A stretch of DNA of 35,219 bases from JAAYGD01 sp964428195 (GTDB taxonomy: Bacteria; Bacillota_I; Bacilli_A; RF39; UBA660), in the NCBI GenBank assembly GCA_964428195.1, contig CAYRXC010000005.1, forward strand, positions 1 through 35,219. The letters run 5' to 3'. Each line of letters opens with the position of its first letter. Within the stretch, counting starts at the first letter, position 1. A model generated the notes under the pieces. It did no database searches. It was given only the letters and a program-made list of their open reading frames with translations, and was not told the origin of the DNA. The translations under genes were made by a program, and so were the position numbers. Positions 8,419-15,169 of the stretch are shown here, in pieces.

Positions 8419-9667
8419 TCTTATGACCTCCAATCATTTTATTTCTTGCTCTTGCTGTAGCTCCTTCTTCCAAATTAATTCCTCTAAGTATTGAATTCTT
8501 TCCATGTTTTCTTTTTATTCCATTTATTATAACCTCTAATTTTTCTTCTTGATTTATTCTTTCATAATTAGAAAACAAATCTAATTGTTCTACTCTTTTT
8601 TTCTCTATATTTAAAAAAGCTATTCCTATTTTTCTTATCGAAGTGTTTCTATCTACTATTTTTTCATATAAATTTAAAAAATAATCTAATAATATAGAAT
8701 ATACATTAGTTGTTTCAATGAGTTTTACTGAACTTGAACTACTTTTTATTTTATCCTTAGAATATCCAACATATAGATGAATAGTATCTGTACACAATCC
8801 TCTATTTACTAATTCCAAACTTCCTACATCTACCATTTCTTTTAATATCAGCTTTGCTTTCTCATAGGGATAATCTTCAAATAATATTTGACTAAAAGAT
8901 AGTGAATTTGATTTGGGTTTATAATTTTTTATTTCCTTTATAGTGCAAAATTCTATACCATTTGAATGGTCTATCAAAAATTTTGCATTTACTCCAAACT
9001 CTTTATAAAGTTTATATTCTGGGCATATAGATATTCCGTACATATTTTTTATGCCCATATTATTTAATCTTTTTTCGATACCTCTTCCTATCTGCCAAAA
9101 ATCAATTAATGGCTCATGATACCATAGTTCTTTTTTATATAATTCTTCATTTAAAAATCCTACATAATCTTCTGATCTTTTAGCTATTATATCTAACGCT
9201 ATCTTAGCTAAATATAAATTTGTACCTATTCCTGCACTAGCAGTTATACCGGTAGTATCAAATATATCTTTAGTGATTCTGTTGCATAATTCTCTATAAT
9301 CTATTTTATATAAATTAAGATAATTAGTAACATCTAAAAAAGCTTCATCTATTGAATATACATGAACATCATCTTTTGAAATATATTTCAAGTATATCTC
9401 ATATATTCTAGCTGAATATTCCATATATACTTTCATTCTAGGAGATGCCACAATATATTTAACATTCTTTGGTATTTCGAAAATTCTACATCTATTTTTT
9501 ACACCTATTTTTTTCATTGCTGGAGATACCGCTAAGCATATAGCTCCATTTCCTCTTGAGGGATCTGCAACCACCAAATTTGCGGCAAAAGGATCAAGAC
9601 CTCTTTCTACACATTCTACTGACGCAAAAAAAGATTTTAAATCAATACAAAAATAAATCTTTTCCAT
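8408..9667 (-). CDS. Y-family DNA polymerase, UvrX/UmuC-like (SOS translesion polymerase)
   Basis: A 419-residue error-prone polymerase of the Firmicute UvrX/ImuB-like group. The palm carboxylates are present: D9 in CIDLKSFFASVE, and D107-E108 in YSIDEAFLDV. A helix-hairpin-helix-like region (WQIGRGIEKRLNNMGI, about 191-206) and the little-finger domain follow. QLDLF at 361-365 is a sliding-clamp binding motif, so polymerase access to the fork is likely clamp-mediated. The promoter is a textbook LexA target with a perfect SOS box in the spacer (see 9698-9726). It forms a two-gene operon with YolD downstream. GAGGTGA ribosome site before the ATG. The exact family member name (UvrX, UmuC or DinB) cannot be fixed from sequence alone. 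Confidence 0.92.
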   Translation of the reverse strand: MEKIYFCIDLKSFFASVECVERGLDPFAANLVVADPSRGNGAICLAVSPAMKKIGVKNRCRIFEIPKNVKYIVASPRMKVYMEYSARIYEIYLKYISKDDVHVYSIDEAFLDVTNYLNLYKIDYRELCNRITKDIFDTTGITASAGIGTNLYLAKIALDIIAKRSEDYVGFLNEELYKKELWYHEPLIDFWQIGRGIEKRLNNMGIKNMYGISICPEYKLYKEFGVNAKFLIDHSNGIEFCTIKEIKNYKPKSNSLSFSQILFEDYPYEKAKLILKEMVDVGSLELVNRGLCTDTIHLYVGYSKDKIKSSSSSVKLIETTNVYSILLDYFLNLYEKIVDRNTSIRKIGIAFLNIEKKRVEQLDLFSNYERINQEEKLEVIINGIKRKHGKNSILRGINLEEGATARARNKMIGGHKSGE

Positions 9668-9697
9668 TCATCACCTCAAAGTCATATAACCATTATA

Positions 9698-9726
9698 ATT
9701 ATAGCGAACGCTTGTTCGTTTGTCAA
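9698..9726 (-). promoter_or_regulatory. LexA-repressed promoter with perfect SOS box
   Basis: On the minus strand TTGACA (9726-9721), a 17-base spacer and TATAAT (9703-9698): a full consensus promoter. The spacer carries CGAACGCTTGTTCG (9705-9718), a perfect match to the Gram-positive LexA/DinR box CGAACN4GTTCG. LexA bound there would block polymerase, and DNA damage would release the operon. Confidence 0.95.
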
Positions 9727-9730
9727 TTAA

Positions 9731-9759
9731 AATAAAATAGATATTTTACATATCTATTT
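9731..9759 (-). terminator. Intrinsic terminator after dut
   Basis: A 10-bp perfect stem AAATAGATAT / ATATCTATTT with a 5-base loop and a trailing TATTTT on the minus strand. It lies just upstream of the SOS promoter and insulates it from dut. Confidence 0.7.
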
Positions 9760-9771
9760 AAATATTGTTAG

Positions 9772-10452
9772 TTATCTAACACCAGTTGTTCCGAATCCAC
9801 CACCACGATCGCTACCAAATGCTTTTACTTTTGCAAGGTGAGATTCTCTTTCTTGTTCTTGTAATTCTTTTGCTTCTTCTTCAGTAAAAAACCTTTCTGT
9901 TACAAATCTTATTTTTGAATCATCACTCATCTTTATTTGAGCAATTCTATCTCCAGGATTAATAACATATGCTCCTGGTCTATTATATTCTTTATCCTTA
10001 TCAATTTGAACTAAATCATATAATTTTCCTAATTTCTTTTTTAATTCTTTTATGTCGTCAAGTGATAAGCTCCCATTTTTCTTTCCAAAATAATTCCACA
10101 TATCTACATATTTGTTGTCTTTCAAATCTTCAAGACTAGGTAGTGAAGTGTTTTTAAAAATTACTCCAACTTCTCCACGATAATCTGGATCTACAGTTCC
10201 TGGAGCATTAGGTATTTCAAGTGGTGTTTTTGAAGATATCCCACTTCTCGGTCTAATGTCCAAAGAAGCATAGTCATCTATAGCAACAACTAACCCCGTA
10301 TTAATTACAACTTTTTGTTGTGGAAATAATACATACCTTCCTGTCGATCTAATATCCATACCTGCAGATTTTTCTGTCTCATATTTTGGTATTTGAGCTA
10401 AAGGATTAGATCTTCCTATATATATTGTAGTTTCTTTTCTTTTATCTTCCAT
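9772..10452 (-). CDS. dut: dUTP diphosphatase with an internal insertion
   Basis: Hydrolyses dUTP to dUMP and PPi, keeping uracil out of DNA and feeding thymidylate synthesis. All five trimeric-dUTPase motifs are visible: I AGMDI (30-34), II RPRSG (67-71), III around NAPGTVDPDYRGEVGV (82-97) with the catalytic Asp, IV PGDRIAQ (166-172), and V GSDRGGGFGTTG (213-224). At 226 residues it is longer than the usual 140-170, because about 50 extra residues (103-157, charged and helical) lie between motifs III and IV. An extended -10 (TGATATAAT, hexamer 10473-10478) and an AGGAGGG ribosome site precede it. It has a terminator of its own, so it is probably monocistronic and not part of the SOS unit, which lies downstream of it. 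Confidence 0.92.
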   Translation of the reverse strand: MEDKRKETTIYIGRSNPLAQIPKYETEKSAGMDIRSTGRYVLFPQQKVVINTGLVVAIDDYASLDIRPRSGISSKTPLEIPNAPGTVDPDYRGEVGVIFKNTSLPSLEDLKDNKYVDMWNYFGKKNGSLSLDDIKELKKKLGKLYDLVQIDKDKEYNRPGAYVINPGDRIAQIKMSDDSKIRFVTERFFTEEEAKELQEQERESHLAKVKAFGSDRGGGFGTTGVR

Positions 10453-10496
10453 ATAAACCCTCCTAAGAATTTATTATATCACATTTAAATCTATAG

Positions 10497-10520
10497 AAAA
10501 CACATCATTTGATGTGTTTT
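10497..10520 (-). terminator. Hairpin between the T-box gene and dut
   Basis: A perfect 11-bp inverted repeat AAAACACATCA / TGATGTGTTTT with almost no spacer lies just after the stop of the gene ending at 10535. The T run is short on both strands, so terminator strength is uncertain. Confidence 0.55.
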
Positions 10521-10534
10521 AGTTACAGTAGTTA

Positions 10535-10990
10535 TTAAATTTTAATAATCAATTTTTTTTCAGTCTCATATCTTTTTTCTAAATTTATGAGAATTTCTTT
10601 ACAACCCTTATAATTTCTATGAATATAAGCTTCAATGTATTTTCCTCTATCGATTAATTCATAAATTGGATTACATTCGATACTTGAATCTATATACAAC
10701 TCTGTTACTAATAGATTTAGCAAATTTGTTTTATCCTTTATTCTAATGATACTATTGTCTCTCATTTTAGATCCAACTATATGTTTGATTTCATTTGAAT
10801 TTTGAATACACCATATTCTAATATTGTCCAATAAATAAAGTTCTTCAAGATTATCAATACCTTTTTTCTTAGAAGTGTTTGTATTATTCATTGAATGGAT
10901 ATTTGAATTATTACCCATTGCTGGTTGCCAGAATAGCATAATATTATCTAATAATTCTAATGATAATAATTTATTTAACGCGATTAACAT
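10535..10990 (-). CDS. Unrecognised protein under T-box control
   Basis: A 151-residue protein that I do not recognise. It has a hydrophobic start (MLIALNKLLSLELLDNIMLFW), a low-complexity Asn/Ser stretch (about 26-40), then alternating strand and helix-like segments, and a basic end. It has no clear transmembrane helix, signal peptide or catalytic motif. The GGAGGG ribosome site 5 bases before the ATG is good. A 28-codon ORF in another frame overlaps its first codons, and both lie behind a T-box leader, so expression should rise when a tRNA (probably tRNA-Phe) is uncharged. A decayed aminoacid-related gene is an alternative. Its codon use is like the neighbours'. Confidence 0.6.
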   Translation of the reverse strand: MLIALNKLLSLELLDNIMLFWQPAMGNNSNIHSMNNTNTSKKKGIDNLEELYLLDNIRIWCIQNSNEIKHIVGSKMRDNSIIRIKDKTNLLNLLVTELYIDSSIECNPIYELIDRGKYIEAYIHRNYKGCKEILINLEKRYETEKKLIIKI

Positions 10991-11057
10991 TTTTCCCTCC
11001 TTTCTTTGTAAGCATGTTCAAATAAAGATAAAAATCTCCTATAAAATCACTATCCAT
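10971..11057 (-). CDS. 28-codon ORF directly after the T-box
   Basis: A short ORF beginning MDSDFIGDFYLYLNMLTKK follows the near-perfect ribosome site AAGGAGGTGAT by five bases. It is the first ORF after the T-box terminator and ends 20 bases inside the next gene in a different frame, so the two could be translationally coupled. The function is unknown. Because it carries the best ribosome site in the region, I treat it as a likely translated small protein, or as a coupling ORF for the 151-residue gene. Confidence 0.45.
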   Translation of the reverse strand: MDSDFIGDFYLYLNMLTKKGGKNVNRVK

Positions 11058-11077
11058 AAATATCACCTCCTTAAAAT

Positions 11078-11307
11078 AAAAAAACAGAATTAATCCTATT
11101 AAGGACGAATTACTGTTATATCCGCGGTACCACCTTTATTCTATATAAATAGCTCTCTTAAGATTAACGCTCTTTAACGCACTATTAGTGAGGTTCATAT
11201 ATTGAAATTCATTATTTTGTTTATCTTCAAAAGAATCTCAGTCGGTGTTCTTCTGTTCCTGTTAGAGTTCAAATTAATTACTTGTATATAATCAAAACCT
11301 TTTATGA
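11078..11307 (-). ncRNA. T-box leader, specifier probably Phe (UUC/UUU)
   Basis: The minus strand holds the T-box core AAAGGTGGTACCGCGG (about 11121-11136), with an upstream stem III/AGAGAGC segment. The terminator that competes with the antiterminator (11084-11116) is followed by T. Stem I can be drawn by hand: a basal AGGTT/AACCT helix, a kink-turn-like GAT/ATGA junction, a TATAT/ATATA helix, an AGTA box, then ATTAATTTG pairing with CAAAATAAT. The 3' strand of the specifier loop is GAATTTCA, giving UUC (or UUU) as the codon. Family knowledge: uncharged tRNA matching the codon stabilises the antiterminator. The presence of the T-box is certain. The Phe reading is my inference from a hand fold. 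Confidence 0.88.
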
Positions 11308-11313
11308 ACATAG

Positions 11314-11342
11314 ATAATACATCAATTATATAGTTTTGTCAA
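11314..11342 (-). promoter_or_regulatory. Promoter of the T-box transcript
   Basis: TTGACA (11342-11337), a 17-base spacer and TATTAT (11319-11314) on the minus strand. Transcription would start near 11307, giving a leader of about 250 bases to the first ORF. Confidence 0.8.
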
Positions 11343-11343
11343 T

Positions 11344-11368
11344 AAAAAAACATCTCATATGAGATGTT
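11344..11368 (-). terminator. Intrinsic terminator after the TM2 gene
   Basis: The palindrome AACATCTCATATGAGATGTT (11349-11368) is followed on the minus strand by a T run that merges into the -35 of the T-box promoter. Confidence 0.75.
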
Positions 11369-11376
11369 CTAAATTA

Positions 11377-12113
11377 TTATAAATAAATATCCCCATTAGC
11401 ATCAGCTTGTTTAGTTATTCCAATAATAAATTCAACAAATGCTATAAACGAAGGTATCAAAGTCCAACAAAATACTATGTAAAGAATTCCTGCTGTAGTC
11501 TTTCCTGCATAAAATTTATGAATTCCAATTCCTCCAACAAAGAACGCTAATAAACAATAAGTTAATTTGTTTACAGCTTTTAAAGCAGTTCCTTGTGGTT
11601 GATTATAATTCATTCCATTTTGAGGAGGCATTGAATTATATTGTTGGTTCATGTTATTAGTTGGTGGTACCATATTATTTTGTGGTTGTGCCATTGGTTG
11701 TACCGGTGGTACTGGGTTACTTTGTGGTTGTACCATTGGTTGTACCGGTGGTACTGGGTTACTTTGTGGTTGTACCATAGGTTCTACCGGTGGTACTGGG
11801 TTACTTTGTGGTTGTACCATAGGTTCTACNNNNNNNNNNNNNNNNNNNNNNNNNNNNNNNNNNNNNNNNNNNNNNNNNNNNNNNNNNNNNNNNNNNNNNN
11901 NNNNNNNNNNNNNNNNNNNNNNNNNNNNNCCATAGGTTCTACCGGTGGTACTGGGTTACTTTGTGGTTGTACCATAGGTTCTACTGGTGGCACTGGGTTG
12001 CTTTGTGGTTGTACCATAGGTTCTACCGGTGGTACTGGGTTACTTTGTGGTTGTACCATAGGTTCTACTGGTGGTACTGGGTTATTGTTTGTATTTTCAA
12101 AATTATCATTCAT
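11377..12113 (-). CDS. TM2-domain membrane protein with a Pro/Gln repeat region (contains an assembly gap)
   Basis: Two open segments flank a 100-N gap but clearly belong to one gene. The N-terminus (MNDNFENTNNN) leads into tandem 14-residue repeats of the type V(E/Q)PMVQPQSNPVPP. The C-terminal 70 residues are a TM2 domain: two hydrophobic helices around the GGIGIHKFYAGKTTAGILY motif, ending in an AFVEFIIGI segment where the usual Asp is Glu. TM2 proteins sit in the membrane with the repeat tail probably cytoplasmic. Their function is not known. Total length 737 is not a multiple of three, so the gap length is a placeholder and the true repeat number is unknown. An extended -10 (TGTTATAAT, hexamer 12138-12143) and GGAGG precede the start. 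Confidence 0.85.
11691..12088. repeat. Tandem 42-bp repeat array inside the TM2 gene
   Basis: Near-identical 42-bp units (14 codons) repeat on both sides of the gap. Visible units differ only at a few third-position or E/Q-changing sites, so the array expanded recently and is likely variable in copy number. Confidence 0.9.
11830..11929. other. Assembly gap of exactly 100 N
   Basis: One hundred N in the middle of the tandem repeat. The round number and the broken reading frame show that the length is nominal. Confidence 0.99.
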
Positions 12114-12283
12114 ATATAATCCTCCATATATTAAAAATTATAACACATATTTATTATTTTAATAGTCTTTTTTTTATTTGTTGACAAATTATCTAGTTAT
12201 TATAATGTTATCAAGATGGAACCTTTTAAATATTAAAAGAATTCAAAAAATAAACTAATGATGATTGTTTTGATGAACAGCTA

Positions 12284-12314
12284 AAATAAAAAAAAATAGT
12301 ATTACACTATTTTT
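12284..12314 (-). terminator. Intrinsic terminator after the AAA_28/CYTH gene
   Basis: The last codons and stop of the gene form the first arm of a 9-bp stem (AAAAATAGT / ACTATTTTT) followed by T on the minus strand. Confidence 0.75.
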
Positions 12315-13438
12315 TTTAATTGTTTTGCTTTTTCGTTTTTGATTCTAATGTTTTGATAATTTGGATCATCAGTAACTTCTTTTAGTATTATTAATTCTTT
12401 TGGAAATGCTAATTCTAGGTTTTCCTCTGATGGTTCAACTTCTAAAATAGCTAAATCACTGTCTTTAAACAAATCAAATCTATAATATTGCTTATTTCTA
12501 GAAAAATTATATCTTGTTTTATTTATAATATTCTTTGCTTCATATTTAGATTTCAACTTAATATAATCTTTTTCTGATATTTTTTTATCTGTAACTATTT
12601 TTGAAAGTCCATCTTTTCCTTTTGACTGAACTGTCAAATAATATGTACTTTCTCCATCAAATGTTCTTTTTCTTATTCTTTCCTCATATATATCTTTCAT
12701 AGAAGGATTATCTAAATATATTTGCTCTATTTCTATTTTTATAATATCTTCTTTTTCTAAAAAAGATAAATTAGATTTATTTATATCTACAGTAAACTTC
12801 CTTTGTTTTCTAAAGAATACTGGAGAGCCTATTCTATTATATACATTATCTAATACTCTATTAAGTTTTTCTTCAAACTCAGTACTATTATCAATTATCT
12901 TCAAGTTAGAATGACCACTCCAAGCATCCATTGTTCTTTTATCTAGCGCTTTTGCTTCTTCTACAGTTTCTGTTCTAGCAGCATTATTTGCTAAAGTATA
13001 GTATTCTTCTTTTCCATCTGCAGCAGTAACCATATGAATAACCATATCATAACTATCTAGAAGATCTATTTGTTTTAGTTTTAATTCTTTAAGCAGTTGC
13101 GAAAATTTATTTTGTCCTATATATGCTTTATTATCCATTGCTCCTCTATCATAAATAATAACACATTTATCTTTTTCCGGTAAGGAAGCTACAGCCTTTT
13201 CATACACTCTTTCTTTTCCTAATTGATATTCTATAATTAGTTTTTGAAATTCAAATAAATCTATTGCTTGACTTCCAAACGGTCTAATTCCTCCTTTAAT
13301 CATCTCTGTTGCACTTTCACCTACTATAAATACTTTGAAACCTCTATCTACTAAATTCTCTTCTATTCTTGATAATGCTGTTGTTTTACCAGCACAAGGT
13401 CCTCCAGTTAATACGATTTTACTCAATAACATTCCCAT
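12302..13438 (-). CDS. AAA_28 P-loop kinase-like domain fused to a CYTH triphosphate-tunnel domain
   Basis: About 378 residues in two domains. The N-terminal half is an AAA_28/NadR-kinase-like P-loop domain: Walker A GGPCAGKTT near residue 11, and IIYDRGAMDNKAYIG as the family DRG motif. The C-terminal half (about 210-378) is CYTH-like: EIEQIYL for the ExE-type strand, then ERIRKR, YYLTVQSKGK, KTRYNF and LAILEVEP, the alternating charged strands that line a triphosphate tunnel. Such fusions are known but their substrate is not settled; I expect a nucleotide or triphosphate substrate. I chose the ATG at 13436-13438 after GGGGG; an in-frame TTG-type extension to 13525 would overlap nrtR deeply and reads as non-domain sequence. 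It lies 10 bases after nrtR, in one operon under the NrtR operator. Confidence 0.8.
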   Translation of the reverse strand: MGMLLSKIVLTGGPCAGKTTALSRIEENLVDRGFKVFIVGESATEMIKGGIRPFGSQAIDLFEFQKLIIEYQLGKERVYEKAVASLPEKDKCVIIYDRGAMDNKAYIGQNKFSQLLKELKLKQIDLLDSYDMVIHMVTAADGKEEYYTLANNAARTETVEEAKALDKRTMDAWSGHSNLKIIDNSTEFEEKLNRVLDNVYNRIGSPVFFRKQRKFTVDINKSNLSFLEKEDIIKIEIEQIYLDNPSMKDIYEERIRKRTFDGESTYYLTVQSKGKDGLSKIVTDKKISEKDYIKLKSKYEAKNIINKTRYNFSRNKQYYRFDLFKDSDLAILEVEPSEENLELAFPKELIILKEVTDDPNYQNIRIKNEKAKQLKKIV

Positions 13439-13448
13439 AATTCCCCCA

Positions 13449-14126
13449 TTAAAATATATTTTTGTTATGATTTTTATTTTTAAATTTATATAGTTTTGCC
13501 GGTCTTTTTCCTTCAAAAGTAACATATTTATTGGTATCTATAATTAATCCCGAATTGATTATTTTTTTTCTAAAATTTCTTCTATCAAATGTTTTTTCTA
13601 ATATGGATTCGTATACTTTCTGTATTTCTGGAATTGTAAATCCATTTGGAAATAATGATTTTAATATGTTTGTATTTATTATCTGTTCTTTTAATTCTTC
13701 TAATGCATTTTTCAAAACCTCAATATGATCATATGCTAGTTCTTTCGGTATATTGTCTAGTGAATACCAATCAGAGTCTATTGTTTTAAATGTTTCTTTC
13801 AAAATGTTTACTTTCCCTATATCCATTACTCCTATATAAGATATTCCAACCATTCTCATTGCAGGAGATCTATTTATTTCACCATATACATTGCATAATT
13901 TCAAATCAATTTTTTTTATGCCAGTTTTCTCTTTAATCTCTCTTCTTAAACCCTCTTCTAAACTTTCATTATTAAGCAATGCTCCACCAACTAGTGCCCA
14001 CATTCCTTCATAAGGATTATATTTTCTTCTTACTAGTAATACTTTTGCTTTTCCTTTATCAACGGTAAATATTGAAGCGATAACATGTACTCCTTGATTC
14101 TTATACAAAGGATTATTGACTTCCAT
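13449..14126 (-). CDS. nrtR: NrtR-family NUDIX-related transcription regulator
   Basis: A 225-residue regulator with an N-terminal NUDIX domain and a C-terminal winged helix. The NUDIX box is intact (G48, E54, R62-E63, E66, G69), although most NrtR proteins act as sensors. The C-terminal segment FTIPEIQKVYESILEKTF plus DRRNFRKKIINSGLI and RPAKLYKF matches the NrtR DNA-binding domain closely. Family knowledge: NrtR repressors control NAD metabolism genes and release DNA on binding ADP-ribose-type ligands. Here the gene carries a palindrome in its own promoter spacer, and the same palindrome controls the five-gene operon upstream (promoter at 19210-19238), so it is very probably autoregulated and the master of both units. 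GAGGTGATC ribosome site. It is cotranscribed with the AAA_28/CYTH gene. Whether the NUDIX part still hydrolyses is open. Confidence 0.9.
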   Translation of the reverse strand: MEVNNPLYKNQGVHVIASIFTVDKGKAKVLLVRRKYNPYEGMWALVGGALLNNESLEEGLRREIKEKTGIKKIDLKLCNVYGEINRSPAMRMVGISYIGVMDIGKVNILKETFKTIDSDWYSLDNIPKELAYDHIEVLKNALEELKEQIINTNILKSLFPNGFTIPEIQKVYESILEKTFDRRNFRKKIINSGLIIDTNKYVTFEGKRPAKLYKFKNKNHNKNIF

Positions 14127-14145
14127 AGGATCACCTCACATTATC

Positions 14146-14174
14146 ATTATACGTGTATTACTTACACAAGTCAA
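14146..14174 (-). promoter_or_regulatory. nrtR promoter with GTGTA-N5-TACAC operator in the spacer
   Basis: On the minus strand TTGACT (14174-14169), 17 bases, TATAAT (14151-14146). The spacer is filled by GTGTAAGTAATACAC (14153-14167), a perfect inverted repeat. The same design recurs at 19210-19238, which marks it as the NrtR operator. Confidence 0.85.
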
Positions 14175-14182
14175 TTGTGCAC

Positions 14183-14210
14183 AAAAAAAGTATTGAATAT
14201 CAATACTTTT
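14183..14210 (-). terminator. Intrinsic terminator of the five-gene operon
   Basis: A 10-bp perfect stem (AAAAGTATTG / CAATACTTTT), 5-base loop, then T run on the minus strand. It ends the operon after the vWA gene and lies just before the nrtR promoter. Confidence 0.8.
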
Positions 14211-14217
14211 AATTTAT

Positions 14218-15159
14218 TTATATTCTTTTGCCTAATGTCTTTGGTTTTCTAAATGCAGTTGGCAACGTAGTGTTCATCTCATCTATCGGCACTATTGCTG
14301 TTGATAGGTTTTCTAAAGAATCTACAACATTTGCTATTCTTGCTTTTGTTTGTCCTCTATCTAACATATCCACTTTATATTTATCTAAGCCTTGTTTAGA
14401 AATTAGTGCTATAACTCCAAGCATTAAGTCTACAATAGATTTTTCTTCTTTAATTTTTATTAAATGTTCTGGTGGAAGAACTTTTGTCCACTCATCATTA
14501 ATAGAATCATAAAAATTATTACCACAATAAGGATTAAGAAACATAAATACATTGTTATTGACCACTTTATTTAATTTCGAAAATCCTTGATCATTATCGT
14601 CATATTCTATTCCATATTTTTGCGCTTGATATTCAGATACTTTTCCATATGGAGCTTCATCTCCAATAAAGAAGATTATCGGTTTTGCATCTTTATTGAA
14701 GGATAAATTATTAGCAAGATAATGAGCAGCAAGCTCATAAGATTCTGTTTGTTGACCTCCACCTCCACCTTCTAACACTAATTTTTCCATCCAGGAGTCA
14801 AGCTCTATCCCCTTTGCAAAGTCAGATATTTGTAGAGCATAACTATCACAGTATTCATCTCCAACAGCACATATTGACATTTCAAAATCATCTAAATAAC
14901 CTTTTTGATCTATTTGCCCATACATCATTGGCAACTTATCATAAACTAATCTAGCAAAATTAATGTTTGAACCTGTAACATCTAACACTATTACTATTGG
15001 ATATTTTGCATTACTTTCTAATATTTTACCTGTTGGATCTAATGATTTATGCATCTTTGTGCTTGATAATTTCTTTTTTGATGTATCGCTTGTTCCCCAT
15101 CCATCATCTATACTACTTGAACTATGTACATCTCTATCATAACCTGAACCACCGCCCAT
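14218..15159 (-). CDS. von Willebrand factor A-domain protein
   Basis: A 313-residue cytosolic protein. A Gly/Ser-rich flexible N-terminus (1-35) leads to a vWA fold with a MIDAS-type metal site: IVLDVTGSN (D60, T62, S64), the Gly-rich loop EGGGGGQQTES (130-140) and FFIGDEAPYG (164-172, with D167). The first MIDAS motif is DxTxS, not the usual DxSxS, a variant seen in stress-linked vWA proteins. vWA domains bind protein partners through the metal. Its nearest partner in the operon is the J-domain pseudokinase 10 bases upstream, an arrangement reminiscent of the vWA-kinase pairs of Ter stress systems, though no TerD-like gene is present. AAGGAGG ribosome site. Last gene of the NrtR-controlled operon. 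Confidence 0.8.
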   Translation of the reverse strand: MGGGSGYDRDVHSSSSIDDGWGTSDTSKKKLSSTKMHKSLDPTGKILESNAKYPIVIVLDVTGSNINFARLVYDKLPMMYGQIDQKGYLDDFEMSICAVGDEYCDSYALQISDFAKGIELDSWMEKLVLEGGGGGQQTESYELAAHYLANNLSFNKDAKPIIFFIGDEAPYGKVSEYQAQKYGIEYDDNDQGFSKLNKVVNNNVFMFLNPYCGNNFYDSINDEWTKVLPPEHLIKIKEEKSIVDLMLGVIALISKQGLDKYKVDMLDRGQTKARIANVVDSLENLSTAIVPIDEMNTTLPTAFRKPKTLGKRI

Positions 15160-15169
15160 ATATACCTCC

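Noticed and set aside
8419..8433. TTG start of YolD at 8433
   Set aside because: The codons contain the GGAGG site that serves the GTG at 8418.
4367..10452. Prophage remnant (dUTPase, Y-family polymerase, HerA, phosphoesterase together)
   Set aside because: No integrase, structural, lysis or packaging genes, no attachment repeats, and separate promoters and terminators for each unit.
11641..12162. Long plus-strand ORFs rich in CTIGSTGGTGLL or WYWVTLWLYH repeats
   Set aside because: They are reverse-frame readings of the 42-bp repeat in the TM2 gene, run through the N gap and have no ribosome site.
12181..12206. TTGACA and TATAAT on the plus strand, 14 bases apart
   Set aside because: The spacer is too short for a normal promoter and no plus-strand gene follows.
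13439..13525. N-terminal extension of the AAA_28/CYTH gene to 13525
   Set aside because: It overlaps nrtR by 77 bases, has no domain content, and the ATG at 13436-13438 has a good ribosome site.
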